DNA of 64,000 nucleotides from Acidobacteriota bacterium (GTDB taxonomy: Bacteria > Acidobacteriota > Terriglobia > Bryobacterales > Bryobacteraceae): assembly GCA_018268715.1 (NCBI GenBank), contig JAFDVZ010000020.1, positions 144,788 to 208,787 on the forward strand, given 5' to 3'. Within the stretch, counting starts at the first letter, position 1; the number at the start of each line of letters is the position of its first letter. Under the pieces are notes generated by a model that saw only the letters and a list, made by a program, of their open reading frames with translations, ran no database searches and was not told where the DNA came from. Both the position numbers and the translations under genes were made by a program. Of the stretch, positions 45,930 through 54,313 are shown in pieces.

Positions 45930-46657
45930 GCCGGTTCGACTCCGATGATCGAGTCGTCGTAACGGACCACTACGCGATGGGCGGGGGGCACGGTGAGGAA
46001 GTCGGCTTCGCCCCAGTCGCCGTTAATGAAGCGGCGGAACAGGGTCATGTCACCATCCATCGATGCGTAGGTCCAGCCGCGTTGCGTCGCCTCTTCCCGC
46101 GCGCGGTCCTCAAACGAACCGTCGGCTTCGAGGCCCGTGCGGATGTAGGTCATCTGGCGGTAGTGCGACTGGTAGTTATTCAGCTCTTCGAAGAGATAGC
46201 GGCCGTTCTCTTCGCCGTACTTTTCGATGAGTTCTTCGAGCTTGGTGTCGACTCCGGTCTGGCGGCGCGATAGCGGGATGAGACCCTTGCCGCGCTCGAG
46301 CCAGCCCGTGGAGCGGAAGAAGACGCCGGGGTTTTCGTCGAAATACTGCTGGTATTTGTGGCGGCTGCCCATCAGCAGCGCGATGCAATCGTGGGCTCGC
46401 GGCAACACGATGGGAACGGTGCGGGCGGTGAGTCCGGCGAGCCCATTGCCGCACAGCGCGTAACCCATCAGGATGGTTTCGTGCACCGATGGGTCGGTGC
46501 TGTCGACCACCTCCTGCAAACGGCCGCGCATGCGCGCGCCGCCCAGATCGTGGAGGCCCTTGGGGAGAAACTCGATGTCGATCTGGTGGGGCGAGCGCGC
46601 GACGCAAGCGCACATTTCGCGGTAGAGGACTTCGCAACTGATCAGTTTGAGTCGCAT
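45926..46657 (-). CDS. DUF1638 family protein
   Basis: A 243-residue soluble protein of unknown function. It opens with MRLKLISCEVLYREMCACVA and has KGLHDLGGARMRGRLQEVVD, ETILMGYALCGNGLAGL, VLPRAHDCIALLMGS and TDWGE-like GDWGEADFLTVP, the blocks of DUF1638. Several conserved Cys and His residues could bind a metal. The start is the ATG at 46657, which overlaps the TAA of the homocysteine methyltransferase by one base (TAATG), giving translational coupling; a longer upstream reading frame is compositionally unlike coding sequence. DUF1638 genes often accompany corrinoid methyltransferases in methanogens and acetogens, and here too. Confidence 0.82.
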   Translation of the reverse strand: MRLKLISCEVLYREMCACVARSPHQIDIEFLPKGLHDLGGARMRGRLQEVVDSTDPSVHETILMGYALCGNGLAGLTARTVPIVLPRAHDCIALLMGSRHKYQQYFDENPGVFFRSTGWLERGKGLIPLSRRQTGVDTKLEELIEKYGEENGRYLFEELNNYQSHYRQMTYIRTGLEADGSFEDRAREEATQRGWTYASMDGDMTLFRRFINGDWGEADFLTVPPAHRVVVRYDDSIIGVEPA

Positions 46658-47514
46658 TACGGCATCACACGGGCCAGCGCGCGGATGAATTCGGGGGTGG
46701 TCCCGCAACATCCGCCGAGGAAGTTGGCGCCGGCCTCGATCAACGCGCCGGCGTACGAGGCGAACTGCTCCGGCGTGGTGTCGTAGACGATCCTGCCGTC
46801 CCGGCTGACGGGCAGACCGGCGTTCGCCTTGATCCAGACGGGCAAATGGGTGGACGCGCGGAGACGGCGGCAGACGGGCAGGAACGCTTCGATGCCGACG
46901 CCGCAGTTGGCCCCCACCACGGAGGCGCCCTCGGCCGTGATCGCCTTGGCGATCTGCTCCGGCGTCGAGCCCATCATGGTGCGATCCTTGTTCTTCCCGC
47001 TGTCGAATACGAACGATACGACCACTGGCAGTCCGCACGGCAGCGCGGCGCGGAGGGCGATTTTCGCCTCCTCGAGATCGGTCATCGTTTCGAGCAGCAG
47101 CGCGTCGGCGCCGGCTTCGGCCAACGCCTTGGCCTGTTCGGAGAAGGCGGCGAACAGATCATCCTCAGTCACCTCGCCGGTCATCAGCATTTTGCCCGAT
47201 GGGCCGATGGAGGCGAAGACCAGGCCGTCGCCGGCGGCTCGCGAGATGGCGACGCCGGCGCGGTTCAGCTCGACGGTCCGATCGGCGACGCCGTAGCCGG
47301 CCAAGCTGATGCGGTTGGAGCGGAAGGTGTTCGTCAGAATGATGCGGCTGCCCGCCTGGCGATAGGCGCGCGCCACGGATTCGACGCACGCGGGCTCGGC
47401 GAGATTCCAGGCGTCGGGGCAGGCGCCCGGGTCGAGACCGCGGCTCTGCAACTCGGTCCCCCAGGCGCCGTCGGTGAGCAGTGGTCCGCTAGAGAGCCAG
47501 TCGGCCAGACTCAT
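46657..47514 (-). CDS. Homocysteine S-methyltransferase family protein
   Basis: A 285-residue TIM barrel equal to the N-terminal module of MetH or to MmuM, which transfers a methyl group to the zinc-bound thiol of homocysteine. The three zinc Cys are present: VVGANCGVGIEAF and FLGGCCGTTPEFIRAL. Other marks are LTDGAWGTELQSRGLDPG and IILTNTFRSNRISLAGYG. Stand-alone members act with S-methylmethionine or with a corrinoid protein. The gene sits between the corrinoid protein (four-base overlap) and DUF1638 (one-base overlap), so the likely donor is the methylated corrinoid and the product methionine or a related thioether. The acceptor is inferred. Confidence 0.88.
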   Translation of the reverse strand: MSLADWLSSGPLLTDGAWGTELQSRGLDPGACPDAWNLAEPACVESVARAYRQAGSRIILTNTFRSNRISLAGYGVADRTVELNRAGVAISRAAGDGLVFASIGPSGKMLMTGEVTEDDLFAAFSEQAKALAEAGADALLLETMTDLEEAKIALRAALPCGLPVVVSFVFDSGKNKDRTMMGSTPEQIAKAITAEGASVVGANCGVGIEAFLPVCRRLRASTHLPVWIKANAGLPVSRDGRIVYDTTPEQFASYAGALIEAGANFLGGCCGTTPEFIRALARVMP

Positions 47515-48158
47515 GCCGCGCGGGCCGCCATGACGAGCTTGCGGGCGAGCGCGACGGCGGAGTTGGCGTTCTCGCCGTAGCCGTCGGCGCGGATATCCTT
47601 GGCGAATTGTTCGGTGACGGGGGCGCCGCCGACGATCACCTTCACCTTGTCGCGCACGCCGGCGCGTTCGAGCGCTTCAATGGTGGTGCGCATGGACGGC
47701 ATGGTGACGGTGAGCAGGGCGGACAGGCAGATGAGGTCCACCTTCTTGTTTTCGACCGCGTCGACGAACTTTTCCGGCGCGACGTCGGCGCCCAGGTCGA
47801 GCACGTCAAAACCGCCGCCTTCGAGCATGGAGGCCACCAGGTTCTTGCCGATGTCGTGCAGGTCGCCCTTCACCGTGCCAATGGCCACGCGGCCGGCCGG
47901 CTGCGCGCCGCTCGCCGTCAACAGCGGACGGATCAGCTCCATGGCGCCTTTCATGGCGCGGGCGGCGAGCAGCAGTTCGGGCACGAAGTAGTCTTCGCAC
48001 TCGAAGCGCCGGCCCACTTCATCCATGGCGGGGATCATGTAGCTGGACAGCAGCTCCATCGGCTCGACGCCGGCGTCGAGCCCTTCCTTCGTCAGACGAA
48101 CCGCGGCCTTCTGATCGCCATTCACAACCGCGTCGTACAAACCTTGCAATTCAGGCAC
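47511..48158 (-). CDS. Corrinoid (B12-binding) methyl carrier protein
   Basis: A 215-residue protein with the MtaC/MtbC/MtmC layout. Residues of about 1-85 form the helical cap domain (YDAVVNGDQKAAVRLTKEGL; SSYMIPAMDEVGRRFECEDY); residues 88-210 are a Rossmann-like B12 domain with the lower-ligand motif in GTVKGDLHDIGKNLVASMLE (Asp99, His101, Gly104), then DLGADVAPEKFVDAV and KVIVGGAPVTEQFAK. It shuttles a methyl group between methyltransferases. The ATG overlaps the stop of the URO-D gene by eight bases and its own stop overlaps the homocysteine methyltransferase by four, so all are made in balance. Confidence 0.93.
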   Translation of the reverse strand: MPELQGLYDAVVNGDQKAAVRLTKEGLDAGVEPMELLSSYMIPAMDEVGRRFECEDYFVPELLLAARAMKGAMELIRPLLTASGAQPAGRVAIGTVKGDLHDIGKNLVASMLEGGGFDVLDLGADVAPEKFVDAVENKKVDLICLSALLTVTMPSMRTTIEALERAGVRDKVKVIVGGAPVTEQFAKDIRADGYGENANSAVALARKLVMAARAA

Positions 48159-49425
48159 AGGCTAAGCTCCTTTGGCCATTGAACTCATGTACTGCGTCGA
48201 ACATCGCGAGGACGTTCTCCAGCGGCGTTTCCGCCTGGACGTTGTGGATGGCGTTGAAGACGAATCCGCCATCCTTCGAGAAAATTTCGCACCGCTCGAG
48301 CACCTGGTGGCGCACTTCGGCGGGCGTTCCGAACGGCAATACGCGCTGGGTGTCGACGCCCGCGCCCCAGAATGTCACCCGATCGCCGTATTTCTGCTTC
48401 AGGTTGCGGGGCTCCATTCCGGCGGCCGAACACTGCACTGGATTGAGGATATCGAATCCGGCGTCGATAAAGGGGTCGACAAATCGGATTACCGAGCCAC
48501 AGGAGTGTTTGAACGTCTTCCAGGTGGTGTGCTGGTGGACCCAGTCGTTCACGCGCTTGTAGTAGGGGAAATAGAGGTCGTTGAAGCTGGACACCGAGCA
48601 GAAGGCGGAAGTCTGGGTGCCGAAATCCGTTCCGCAGACAAACAGAACGTCGATGGCGTCGCCCACCACGGCGTGCACCTTGGCCAGGTTTTCCAAGGCG
48701 TAGACGCATTGGATGTCGAAGACGGTCTTAATGTAATCGCGGCGGCTGGAGGTGGACATGTACCATTCGGCGACGTCGCGGATGCCCTTGGGGCGCTTCA
48801 GGTTCAGGCCCGGCACCAGGGCGATGTCGCCAAAGGCGGTTCCGCCGAATCCGGCTACGACGGCCCGTCCGGCGGCGCGGGCGGCGCGGGCTTCGGCGGC
48901 GAAGAAGCGGAGATCGTCATCGGAGACCGGGCCGAACTCCTCCAGGTTGTCTTCCGGGTTCAGGTTGTCTTCGTCGAGCGGCTGCTGACGGATGATGGCG
49001 TCGAAGAAGTGGCCGCCCTTCGGCATGCGGCCGCTGGGCGGGACCGTCATGTCGCCTTGCGGGTAGATGAGCGTGTCTCCGTTGGCGTCGATGGTGGTGT
49101 TGAAGTCCCGCGGGATGAGGACTTCGAGACCGGTGTGCAGGCGCCACGGCTTCCAGCCTTCATCGGCGAACCCGAAGATAGTGGACCGGGGGAGCATGCC
49201 GTCGACGTCGATGCCGAGGACGGTTTTCAGGTCTTCGTCGAGCAGGCCGAGCATCTGGAGCGGCTCGTGGACTTTGACGGGACGCTTTTCGAGGCCGAAG
49301 TGGTCGCGCAGGGCGGCGACGATGGAGACGTGCATGCCGGTGACGGCGGTGGCGCCGAAATCGACGGGGACGCGGTCGGGCTGGCGATGCTCAAGCGCGC
49401 GGAGAACTCGCTCGCGGCTGGTCAT
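48151..49425 (-). CDS. Uroporphyrinogen-decarboxylase-like methyltransferase (first of two)
   Basis: A 424-residue URO-D superfamily protein opening the corrinoid operon. N-terminus MTSRERVLRALEHRQPDRVP with the family pattern; WKTFKHSCGSVIRFVDPFID has the HxC zinc-site motif and NPVQCSAAGMEP a second Cys. At 424 residues it is longer than the 337-residue partner, with an insert of about 90 residues in the substrate half (RNQPLDEDNL-like, acidic), as in methyltransferases that act on bulky methoxylated or quaternary substrates. The ATG at 49425 was chosen because homologues start here. It lies 111 bases after the fucokinase gene, so a promoter may exist in between. Substrate unknown. Confidence 0.87.
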   Translation of the reverse strand: MTSRERVLRALEHRQPDRVPVDFGATAVTGMHVSIVAALRDHFGLEKRPVKVHEPLQMLGLLDEDLKTVLGIDVDGMLPRSTIFGFADEGWKPWRLHTGLEVLIPRDFNTTIDANGDTLIYPQGDMTVPPSGRMPKGGHFFDAIIRQQPLDEDNLNPEDNLEEFGPVSDDDLRFFAAEARAARAAGRAVVAGFGGTAFGDIALVPGLNLKRPKGIRDVAEWYMSTSSRRDYIKTVFDIQCVYALENLAKVHAVVGDAIDVLFVCGTDFGTQTSAFCSVSSFNDLYFPYYKRVNDWVHQHTTWKTFKHSCGSVIRFVDPFIDAGFDILNPVQCSAAGMEPRNLKQKYGDRVTFWGAGVDTQRVLPFGTPAEVRHQVLERCEIFSKDGGFVFNAIHNVQAETPLENVLAMFDAVHEFNGQRSLACA

Positions 49426-49536
49426 AGGCTTCAGATTCGTCGTGCAACCGAATGGCCATCGCAACAGGCTGATAATGGGCGGGTTGCGCGGCTCCAGGCT
49501 GGGGGATATGGCACACGCCTGCGCCAACACGCCGGT

Positions 49537-52482
49537 TCATGGCGTCGTCGTCACGCGGAGTCCCTGGCTGGCGATCTCCACGTGTTCGGCGGCGCCCAGT
49601 TCGGCCTTCAGCTCGCGCGCGGCGGCGGGGTCGTGGGCTAAGAGGATCAGGTATCCTCCGCCGCCGGCGCCCGCCAGTTTCGCGCCGGACACCCAGCGGC
49701 GCACGCGGGCCAGGATGTTGTTGATGGGGGCGTTGGTGGTGTGGGGATCGAGGACCTGGTTCAGCTCCCAATGACGGTTCAGCAACTGGCCCAGGTAGCT
49801 CCATTCGCCTTCGCGCATGGCGAAGCCCATCTCGACGGCCAGGGTTTTGATGCCGTGCAGCACCTGTACGGTGGCGGTTTCGCGGGCGAGATAGCTGCCC
49901 ACCACCTGGCGGAGCAGGTTCTTGGCCATGCGCTGCAGGCCGGTGTTGTAGAGCACCAGACGGTCGGCGAATTCGCGCTGGCGTTCGGGGGACCAGCGGA
50001 CCGGGTCGACGCGCAGGCGCTGGCGGAGGCCGGGACCGGAGGTGACGATCTTCGCGCCGGGGTAGATGCCGCCCACCTGATCCTGCCAGCCGCCTCCGGT
50101 GGTCATCATCTGCTCGAGGCGCATGACTTCGTCGACCAGGAGATCTTCGCTCATCGGGATGCCGCACATTTCGGCGAGGGCTCGGACGACAGTGGCGCCG
50201 AGGATGCTGCTGGCGCCGAGGCCGGAGCCCATGGGGAGGTCGACGCTGGTGGAGATTTCGAGGCCGCCGCCGCGGGCGCGGAGGGTCCGGCGGAGTTCCT
50301 GGCCCGGGCGGACGACGCCGGCGAGCACCAGGGCCTGGCGCACCAGGGTGTAGGGCGAACCGGGGGCGGCGGGCGCGAGCACCTGTTCGGAGGTGGTGAA
50401 GGCGACGGGGTCGACGGAGGGTCCGGCGGAACAACGGATCTCCAGCTCGTCGATGCGCCGGACCGAGGTGCGGATGGGGCAGGCGCCGTTCAGTTCGACG
50501 GCGATGTTGAGGACCGTGCCGCCCCAATCGAGGCAGAACGGCGGGGTGTCGGACCAGCCTCCGCCGAGGTCGATGCGCGCCGGAGCGAGGGCGAGGGCGC
50601 CGGCCGCGGTCCAGGGCTGGGAGACGGGCCATCGGCCGGAGTCCACGGCGCCGGAGTTCACGGCCGATTGCACCTGTTCGAAGGCTTCGGCCTGGGCGCG
50701 TTCGGACTCGTCGGCGAGGCCCGCCTTGGCGAAGAATAGCGACGCCCGGAAGTGCTGGCTGGCGGAGGAGAGGGCGAGGTCGGCGGTCATGCGCGATGCT
50801 TCCGACTCGATTTCACGGCCGGCGCCGGCGAGGGCGGCGACTCCGGGAGCGTTGACGATCAACGGCTGGAGGTCGGCGCCGCTGCGGGCAAGCGAGATCG
50901 CCGTGCGGCGCCAGGCCGAGTGCATCCGTCGCACCTGGAGTTCGGAGAGGGCCCGGACGTCGGCCCACTGGGTGCTGGTGGCCAGCGACAGGCGGCGGGC
51001 GCTGCGCCATTCGGCGAGCGAGTAGTCCGCGCCGGAGCCCATCAGCCATCGCGCCGCGCGCCAGGCGTCGCTCACCGTGCCCAGGGGGAAGATTTCGGCG
51101 TTCCAGAGCACGCGCTCGGAGGGATCGACGGTGGGCCAGGCGGCCTCTTCTTCGATGCCTAGCCGGGCCAGTTGCTCGGTTAGAGGATGGCCCATCCAGA
51201 CGGCGTCCTTGGGGTCGTCGTCGACGCCGTAGACGCGCACTACCGTGCCCGTGGGGCCGTGCGGCACGGCGACCGGGGCCTGGTGGACGACGGTGGATTC
51301 GGGGACCTCGATGGCGCGCGTGACGCCGCTTGCGCCGTGGAGGATCGCGCCCGCGCCGATGACGGCGGGGACGGTCAGGTCGCACTCGATGGCGATGGCG
51401 GCGGGGCCGAGTTCGCTGCCTGGGACCAGGACGCTGTCGATGATGACGCCGGCCGATCGCACGCCTTCGGGGGTCGCCATTTCGATGCGCTGGCGGGCCT
51501 CGTAGAGACGGCTGAAGTTGGCCTCCTCAGTGACCAGCTTGTGGAAGGACTGGGTGGTGCCGACGTGGGTGAAGTCGCCGTCGAGCACCGAGCACCAGAA
51601 GGGCTGCCCGGCGAGGATGGCGTGCAGTTCGCGCAGCACGGAGTGTTCGCCTTCGCTGAGCTTCCATTGGCCGGTGAGCGCCATGGTGAGGTGGCGGTAG
51701 AGGTCCATGAACGGGACGCTTTCGCCGGCGGCGTTGCCCAGGCGCGCCAGGCGGGCGGTGATGGCCGGGTCGAAGCGGAGCAGGCCGGTGTCGACGGCGG
51801 CGAGTCCTCCTTGGAGCAGTCCGCCGGCCGCCGCGGCTTCCGAGGCCGAGGGCTTCTGGAGGAACGAGTAGACCCGGCCGGTGGCGTCGGCGATGTAGAC
51901 GCCGTGTTCCGAGGCGACGTCGGCGGGCTGGCGGAGAGCGACGCCGGTGACGCCGGGACGGGTCCAGTCGAGGCCGCCGGGGGCGAACGACAGCAGGACG
52001 TCGCCCGAGGCCACCACCAGACCCGCCGCCAGTTGTTCGGTCCAGCCGGAGCTGAGGATCAGGAGTTCGTCGAACACGGTGCTGACGTCGCCCCAGGGCG
52101 TCTTTACGGGCAGGGCGCCGAACAGCTTGCCGGAGAGGGAATACTGCGGCATGCGCCGGACTTCGCCGCCGGAGTGGATGACCAGCACGCGAGCGTCGCG
52201 CCACCCCTTCGCGATGTGCGGACCGGCCAGGCGCAGGGCGTTCAGGGTCGCGCCGCCGCTGCCGATGCGGCGGTGGGAGGGGTCGGAGACGGCCAGGTAG
52301 ACCGAGTCCGGGATCGTGCCGTGATGCTGGCGCCGCCGGATCTCATCCATATATCTTTCGGCGTGATTCGGCGAGGTGGCGGTGAGCACGACGGCGTCCC
52401 ACCAGGGGAGCCGGTCGGCGGCTCCGCTGATGCGTTCGGCGTAGGCCCGGCGGGCCTGTAGGGAATGGGCGGGCGATGACAT
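49537..52482 (-). CDS. fkp: Bifunctional fucokinase / fucose-1-phosphate guanylyltransferase (FKP-like)
   Basis: A 981-residue cytoplasmic enzyme resembling Bacteroides FKP, which salvages free L-fucose to GDP-fucose. The N-terminal half (about 25-560) is a nucleotidyltransferase region: WWDAVVLTATSPNHAERYMD, RIGSGGATLNALRLAG (phosphate-binding GSGGAT), VLVIHSGGEVRRMPQYS, plus left-handed beta-helix-type repeats. The C-terminal part (about 625-980) is a GHMP kinase: APARIDLGGGWSDTPPFCLD, LPMGSGLGASSILGATVVRA and GAKLAGAGGGGYLILLAHD. No fucose-specific sensor or transport gene lies nearby. The same layout is used by some heptose kinases, so the sugar is probable rather than certain. Confidence 0.85.
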   Translation of the reverse strand: MSSPAHSLQARRAYAERISGAADRLPWWDAVVLTATSPNHAERYMDEIRRRQHHGTIPDSVYLAVSDPSHRRIGSGGATLNALRLAGPHIAKGWRDARVLVIHSGGEVRRMPQYSLSGKLFGALPVKTPWGDVSTVFDELLILSSGWTEQLAAGLVVASGDVLLSFAPGGLDWTRPGVTGVALRQPADVASEHGVYIADATGRVYSFLQKPSASEAAAAGGLLQGGLAAVDTGLLRFDPAITARLARLGNAAGESVPFMDLYRHLTMALTGQWKLSEGEHSVLRELHAILAGQPFWCSVLDGDFTHVGTTQSFHKLVTEEANFSRLYEARQRIEMATPEGVRSAGVIIDSVLVPGSELGPAAIAIECDLTVPAVIGAGAILHGASGVTRAIEVPESTVVHQAPVAVPHGPTGTVVRVYGVDDDPKDAVWMGHPLTEQLARLGIEEEAAWPTVDPSERVLWNAEIFPLGTVSDAWRAARWLMGSGADYSLAEWRSARRLSLATSTQWADVRALSELQVRRMHSAWRRTAISLARSGADLQPLIVNAPGVAALAGAGREIESEASRMTADLALSSASQHFRASLFFAKAGLADESERAQAEAFEQVQSAVNSGAVDSGRWPVSQPWTAAGALALAPARIDLGGGWSDTPPFCLDWGGTVLNIAVELNGACPIRTSVRRIDELEIRCSAGPSVDPVAFTTSEQVLAPAAPGSPYTLVRQALVLAGVVRPGQELRRTLRARGGGLEISTSVDLPMGSGLGASSILGATVVRALAEMCGIPMSEDLLVDEVMRLEQMMTTGGGWQDQVGGIYPGAKIVTSGPGLRQRLRVDPVRWSPERQREFADRLVLYNTGLQRMAKNLLRQVVGSYLARETATVQVLHGIKTLAVEMGFAMREGEWSYLGQLLNRHWELNQVLDPHTTNAPINNILARVRRWVSGAKLAGAGGGGYLILLAHDPAAARELKAELGAAEHVEIASQGLRVTTTP

Positions 52483-52523
52483 GGCGACTCGAAACGACCA
52501 GCTTATCAGCGGTGGCGCGCGGC

Positions 52524-52742
52524 TCAGTCATCCAGGCCGAGCGGCCGTTTGGGAACCGAGTCGAGCATCTCCTGACGGCGTTGGCGTTGGCGGACCGCGC
52601 CGTACCGCAGAAACAGGAGAATGGCCGCAAGGATCATGAGCTTCGGATTCACGGGGGCCGAGCTGAAGGGCCGCACCCATTGCCAGACGCCGGCGATGAG
52701 CAGAATCGTGGCCAGGATGAGGGACCAAGCGGAACGAATCAT
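52524..52742 (-). CDS. Small hypothetical membrane protein
   Basis: A 72-residue protein with two membrane segments (about 5-24 and 34-48), the sequences LILATILLIAGVWQWVRPF and LMILAAILLFLRYGAV, followed by an Arg-rich, charged tail. No family is recognised. It is upstream of the fucokinase on the same strand, 41 bases away, with no strong ribosome-binding site. It is reported because the hydrophobic pattern and tail look like a genuine membrane protein. Confidence 0.55.
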   Translation of the reverse strand: MIRSAWSLILATILLIAGVWQWVRPFSSAPVNPKLMILAAILLFLRYGAVRQRQRRQEMLDSVPKRPLGLDD

Positions 52743-52822
52743 GACGGTTCGATTCTACCGTTTCCGGCGCGCGCGGTGTCCCAGGGCCGGCGGCCGGCGC
52801 CTCCGTTAGAATCGAAACAGCA

Positions 52823-54265
52823 ATGCCGGTCCTCGATAAGATCGCTGAGGCCATCGTTCGCCACCGGTTGTTCGCCGCCAACGGCCGCGTGGGCGTGGCG
52901 GTGTCCGGCGGCGCGGACTCGGTCTGCCTGTTGCACGCGCTGGTCGAACTGGGACCGCGGTGGGGTTTACGGCTGGAGGTCCTGCACGTGAATCACGGGT
53001 TGCGGGGCGGCGAGTCCGACGGCGATGAGCGGTTTGTGGGGGAGTTGGCGGCGGGGGCGGGCCTGGGGTTTCATTCGCTGCGTGTGGATACGCTCGCACG
53101 AGGGGGGAACCTCGAAGAGGCGGCGCGGGACCTTCGGCGGGCAGCGTTTCGGGAGTGGGCGGCCGCCATTCCGATCGATTGCGTGGCGCTGGCGCATACG
53201 CGGGGCGACCAGGCCGAGACCGTCCTGTTCCGGTTCCTGCGGGGGGCGTACCTGACGGGTCTGGCCGGCATGCGGCCGAAGTCCGCCGATGGGCTGGTGC
53301 GGCCGATGCTCGAGGTGGATCGCGCGGAGGTGGAGGGCTGGCTGAGGGATCGTGGCTTCGCGTGGCGGGAGGATCGGACCAATCGCGACCCCGCGTTTGC
53401 CCGGAACCGCATCCGGCGCGAGCTTCTGCCGACGCTTGTCGCCGAGTGGAATCCCCGCCTTCCGGAGTTGCTCGCCCGGCACGCGCAGCTCGCGCAGGAG
53501 GATGAGGACTTCTGGATCGCCGAGGTCGGCCGGATTGAAGGCGAGTTCGTGGCCGCGCGGTCCGGAGGCCTGGTTCTCGCCGTGGGCAAAGTGTTTGACG
53601 AACTCCGGCCGGCTGTGGCGCGCCGGCTGATCCGGCGGGTGCTCGAACGCGCCCGGGGCGATCTTCGCGGCATCGACGCCGCCCACGTCGCCCAGGTGTT
53701 CGAGTTGTGCCGCGGGCCGTCCGGCCATTGCCGCCTCCAGGTTCCCGGTGTGGACATTCTGCGCAGTTTCGATCGGGTGCGATTCGCCCCGCCTTCGCCC
53801 GGGGCGTCCCCAGGAGGGTTCGAGCTGCCCCTGGCGGCGCCGGCCGTGGTCGGCCTTCCGTTCGAGCCGATTACCGTTCACCTGGAAATCGTTGATAGAT
53901 CAGGGAAAGTCCAAGCACCGCTGGTAGGCCATGATACACTGGAGGCGGAACTGGACTGGAATCGTATTCAGTCCGATATGTCTAGTACGGGCGACTCAAA
54001 CGGGGAGTTGCTGCTGCTGAGAAACTGGAGACCCGGCGACGCGTACAGGCCAGCCGGCGACCGGCAGGAACGGAAGCTGAAGGCGTTATTCCACACTGCT
54101 CGCATCCCGCTTTGGGAACGGAGACACTGGCCCATCCTGTCGGCAGGGAGACGCATCATTTGGACGAGGCTATTTGGTCCGGCTCACGATCTCGCGGCCG
54201 GCGCCGCCGCAAACACGGTGTTGCGGATTTCCGAACGTCCTTTGAATCTACCGGGGCAGTTTTAA
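52823..54265 (+). CDS. tilS: tRNA(Ile)-lysidine synthase
   Basis: TilS attaches lysine to C34 of tRNA-Ile(CAU), changing its reading from AUG to AUA; it is normally essential. The 480-residue protein has the ATP-binding PP-loop VAVSGGADSVCLLHAL (SGGADS at residues 28-33), EVLHVNHGLRGGESDGDER, ALAHTRGDQAETVLFRFLRG and ENRT-type block EDRTNRDPAFARNRIRRELL, followed by TilS-type C-terminal domains with NWRPGDAYRPAG. It is followed by ftsH after 48 bases, a widely conserved pairing. Confidence 0.95.
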   Translation: MPVLDKIAEAIVRHRLFAANGRVGVAVSGGADSVCLLHALVELGPRWGLRLEVLHVNHGLRGGESDGDERFVGELAAGAGLGFHSLRVDTLARGGNLEEAARDLRRAAFREWAAAIPIDCVALAHTRGDQAETVLFRFLRGAYLTGLAGMRPKSADGLVRPMLEVDRAEVEGWLRDRGFAWREDRTNRDPAFARNRIRRELLPTLVAEWNPRLPELLARHAQLAQEDEDFWIAEVGRIEGEFVAARSGGLVLAVGKVFDELRPAVARRLIRRVLERARGDLRGIDAAHVAQVFELCRGPSGHCRLQVPGVDILRSFDRVRFAPPSPGASPGGFELPLAAPAVVGLPFEPITVHLEIVDRSGKVQAPLVGHDTLEAELDWNRIQSDMSSTGDSNGELLLLRNWRPGDAYRPAGDRQERKLKALFHTARIPLWERRHWPILSAGRRIIWTRLFGPAHDLAAGAAANTVLRISERPLNLPGQF

Positions 54266-54288
54266 CGTCAGTAAGAGTATAAGAGGAG

Positions 54289-54306
54289 GGGTAGGCCTGC
54301 CTACCC
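54289..54306 (+). promoter_or_regulatory. Hairpin between ribosome-binding site and ftsH start
   Basis: GGGTAGG (54289-54295) and CCTACCC (54300-54306) form a perfect 7-bp stem with a 4-base loop. AGGAGGGG lies at its 5' edge (54284-54291) and the ATG of ftsH is at 54314. Seen linearly, the ribosome-binding site is about 22 bases from the start, too far; folding of the hairpin brings it to about seven. Alternatively its G-rich part is sequestered. It may control ftsH translation (inference). Confidence 0.5.
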
Positions 54307-54313
54307 GCTGTGA

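Noticed and set aside
52483..52822. tRNA or small RNA gene around the small membrane protein and tilS
   Set aside because: No cloverleaf arms or T-loop consensus were seen; the short spacers look like ordinary gene borders.
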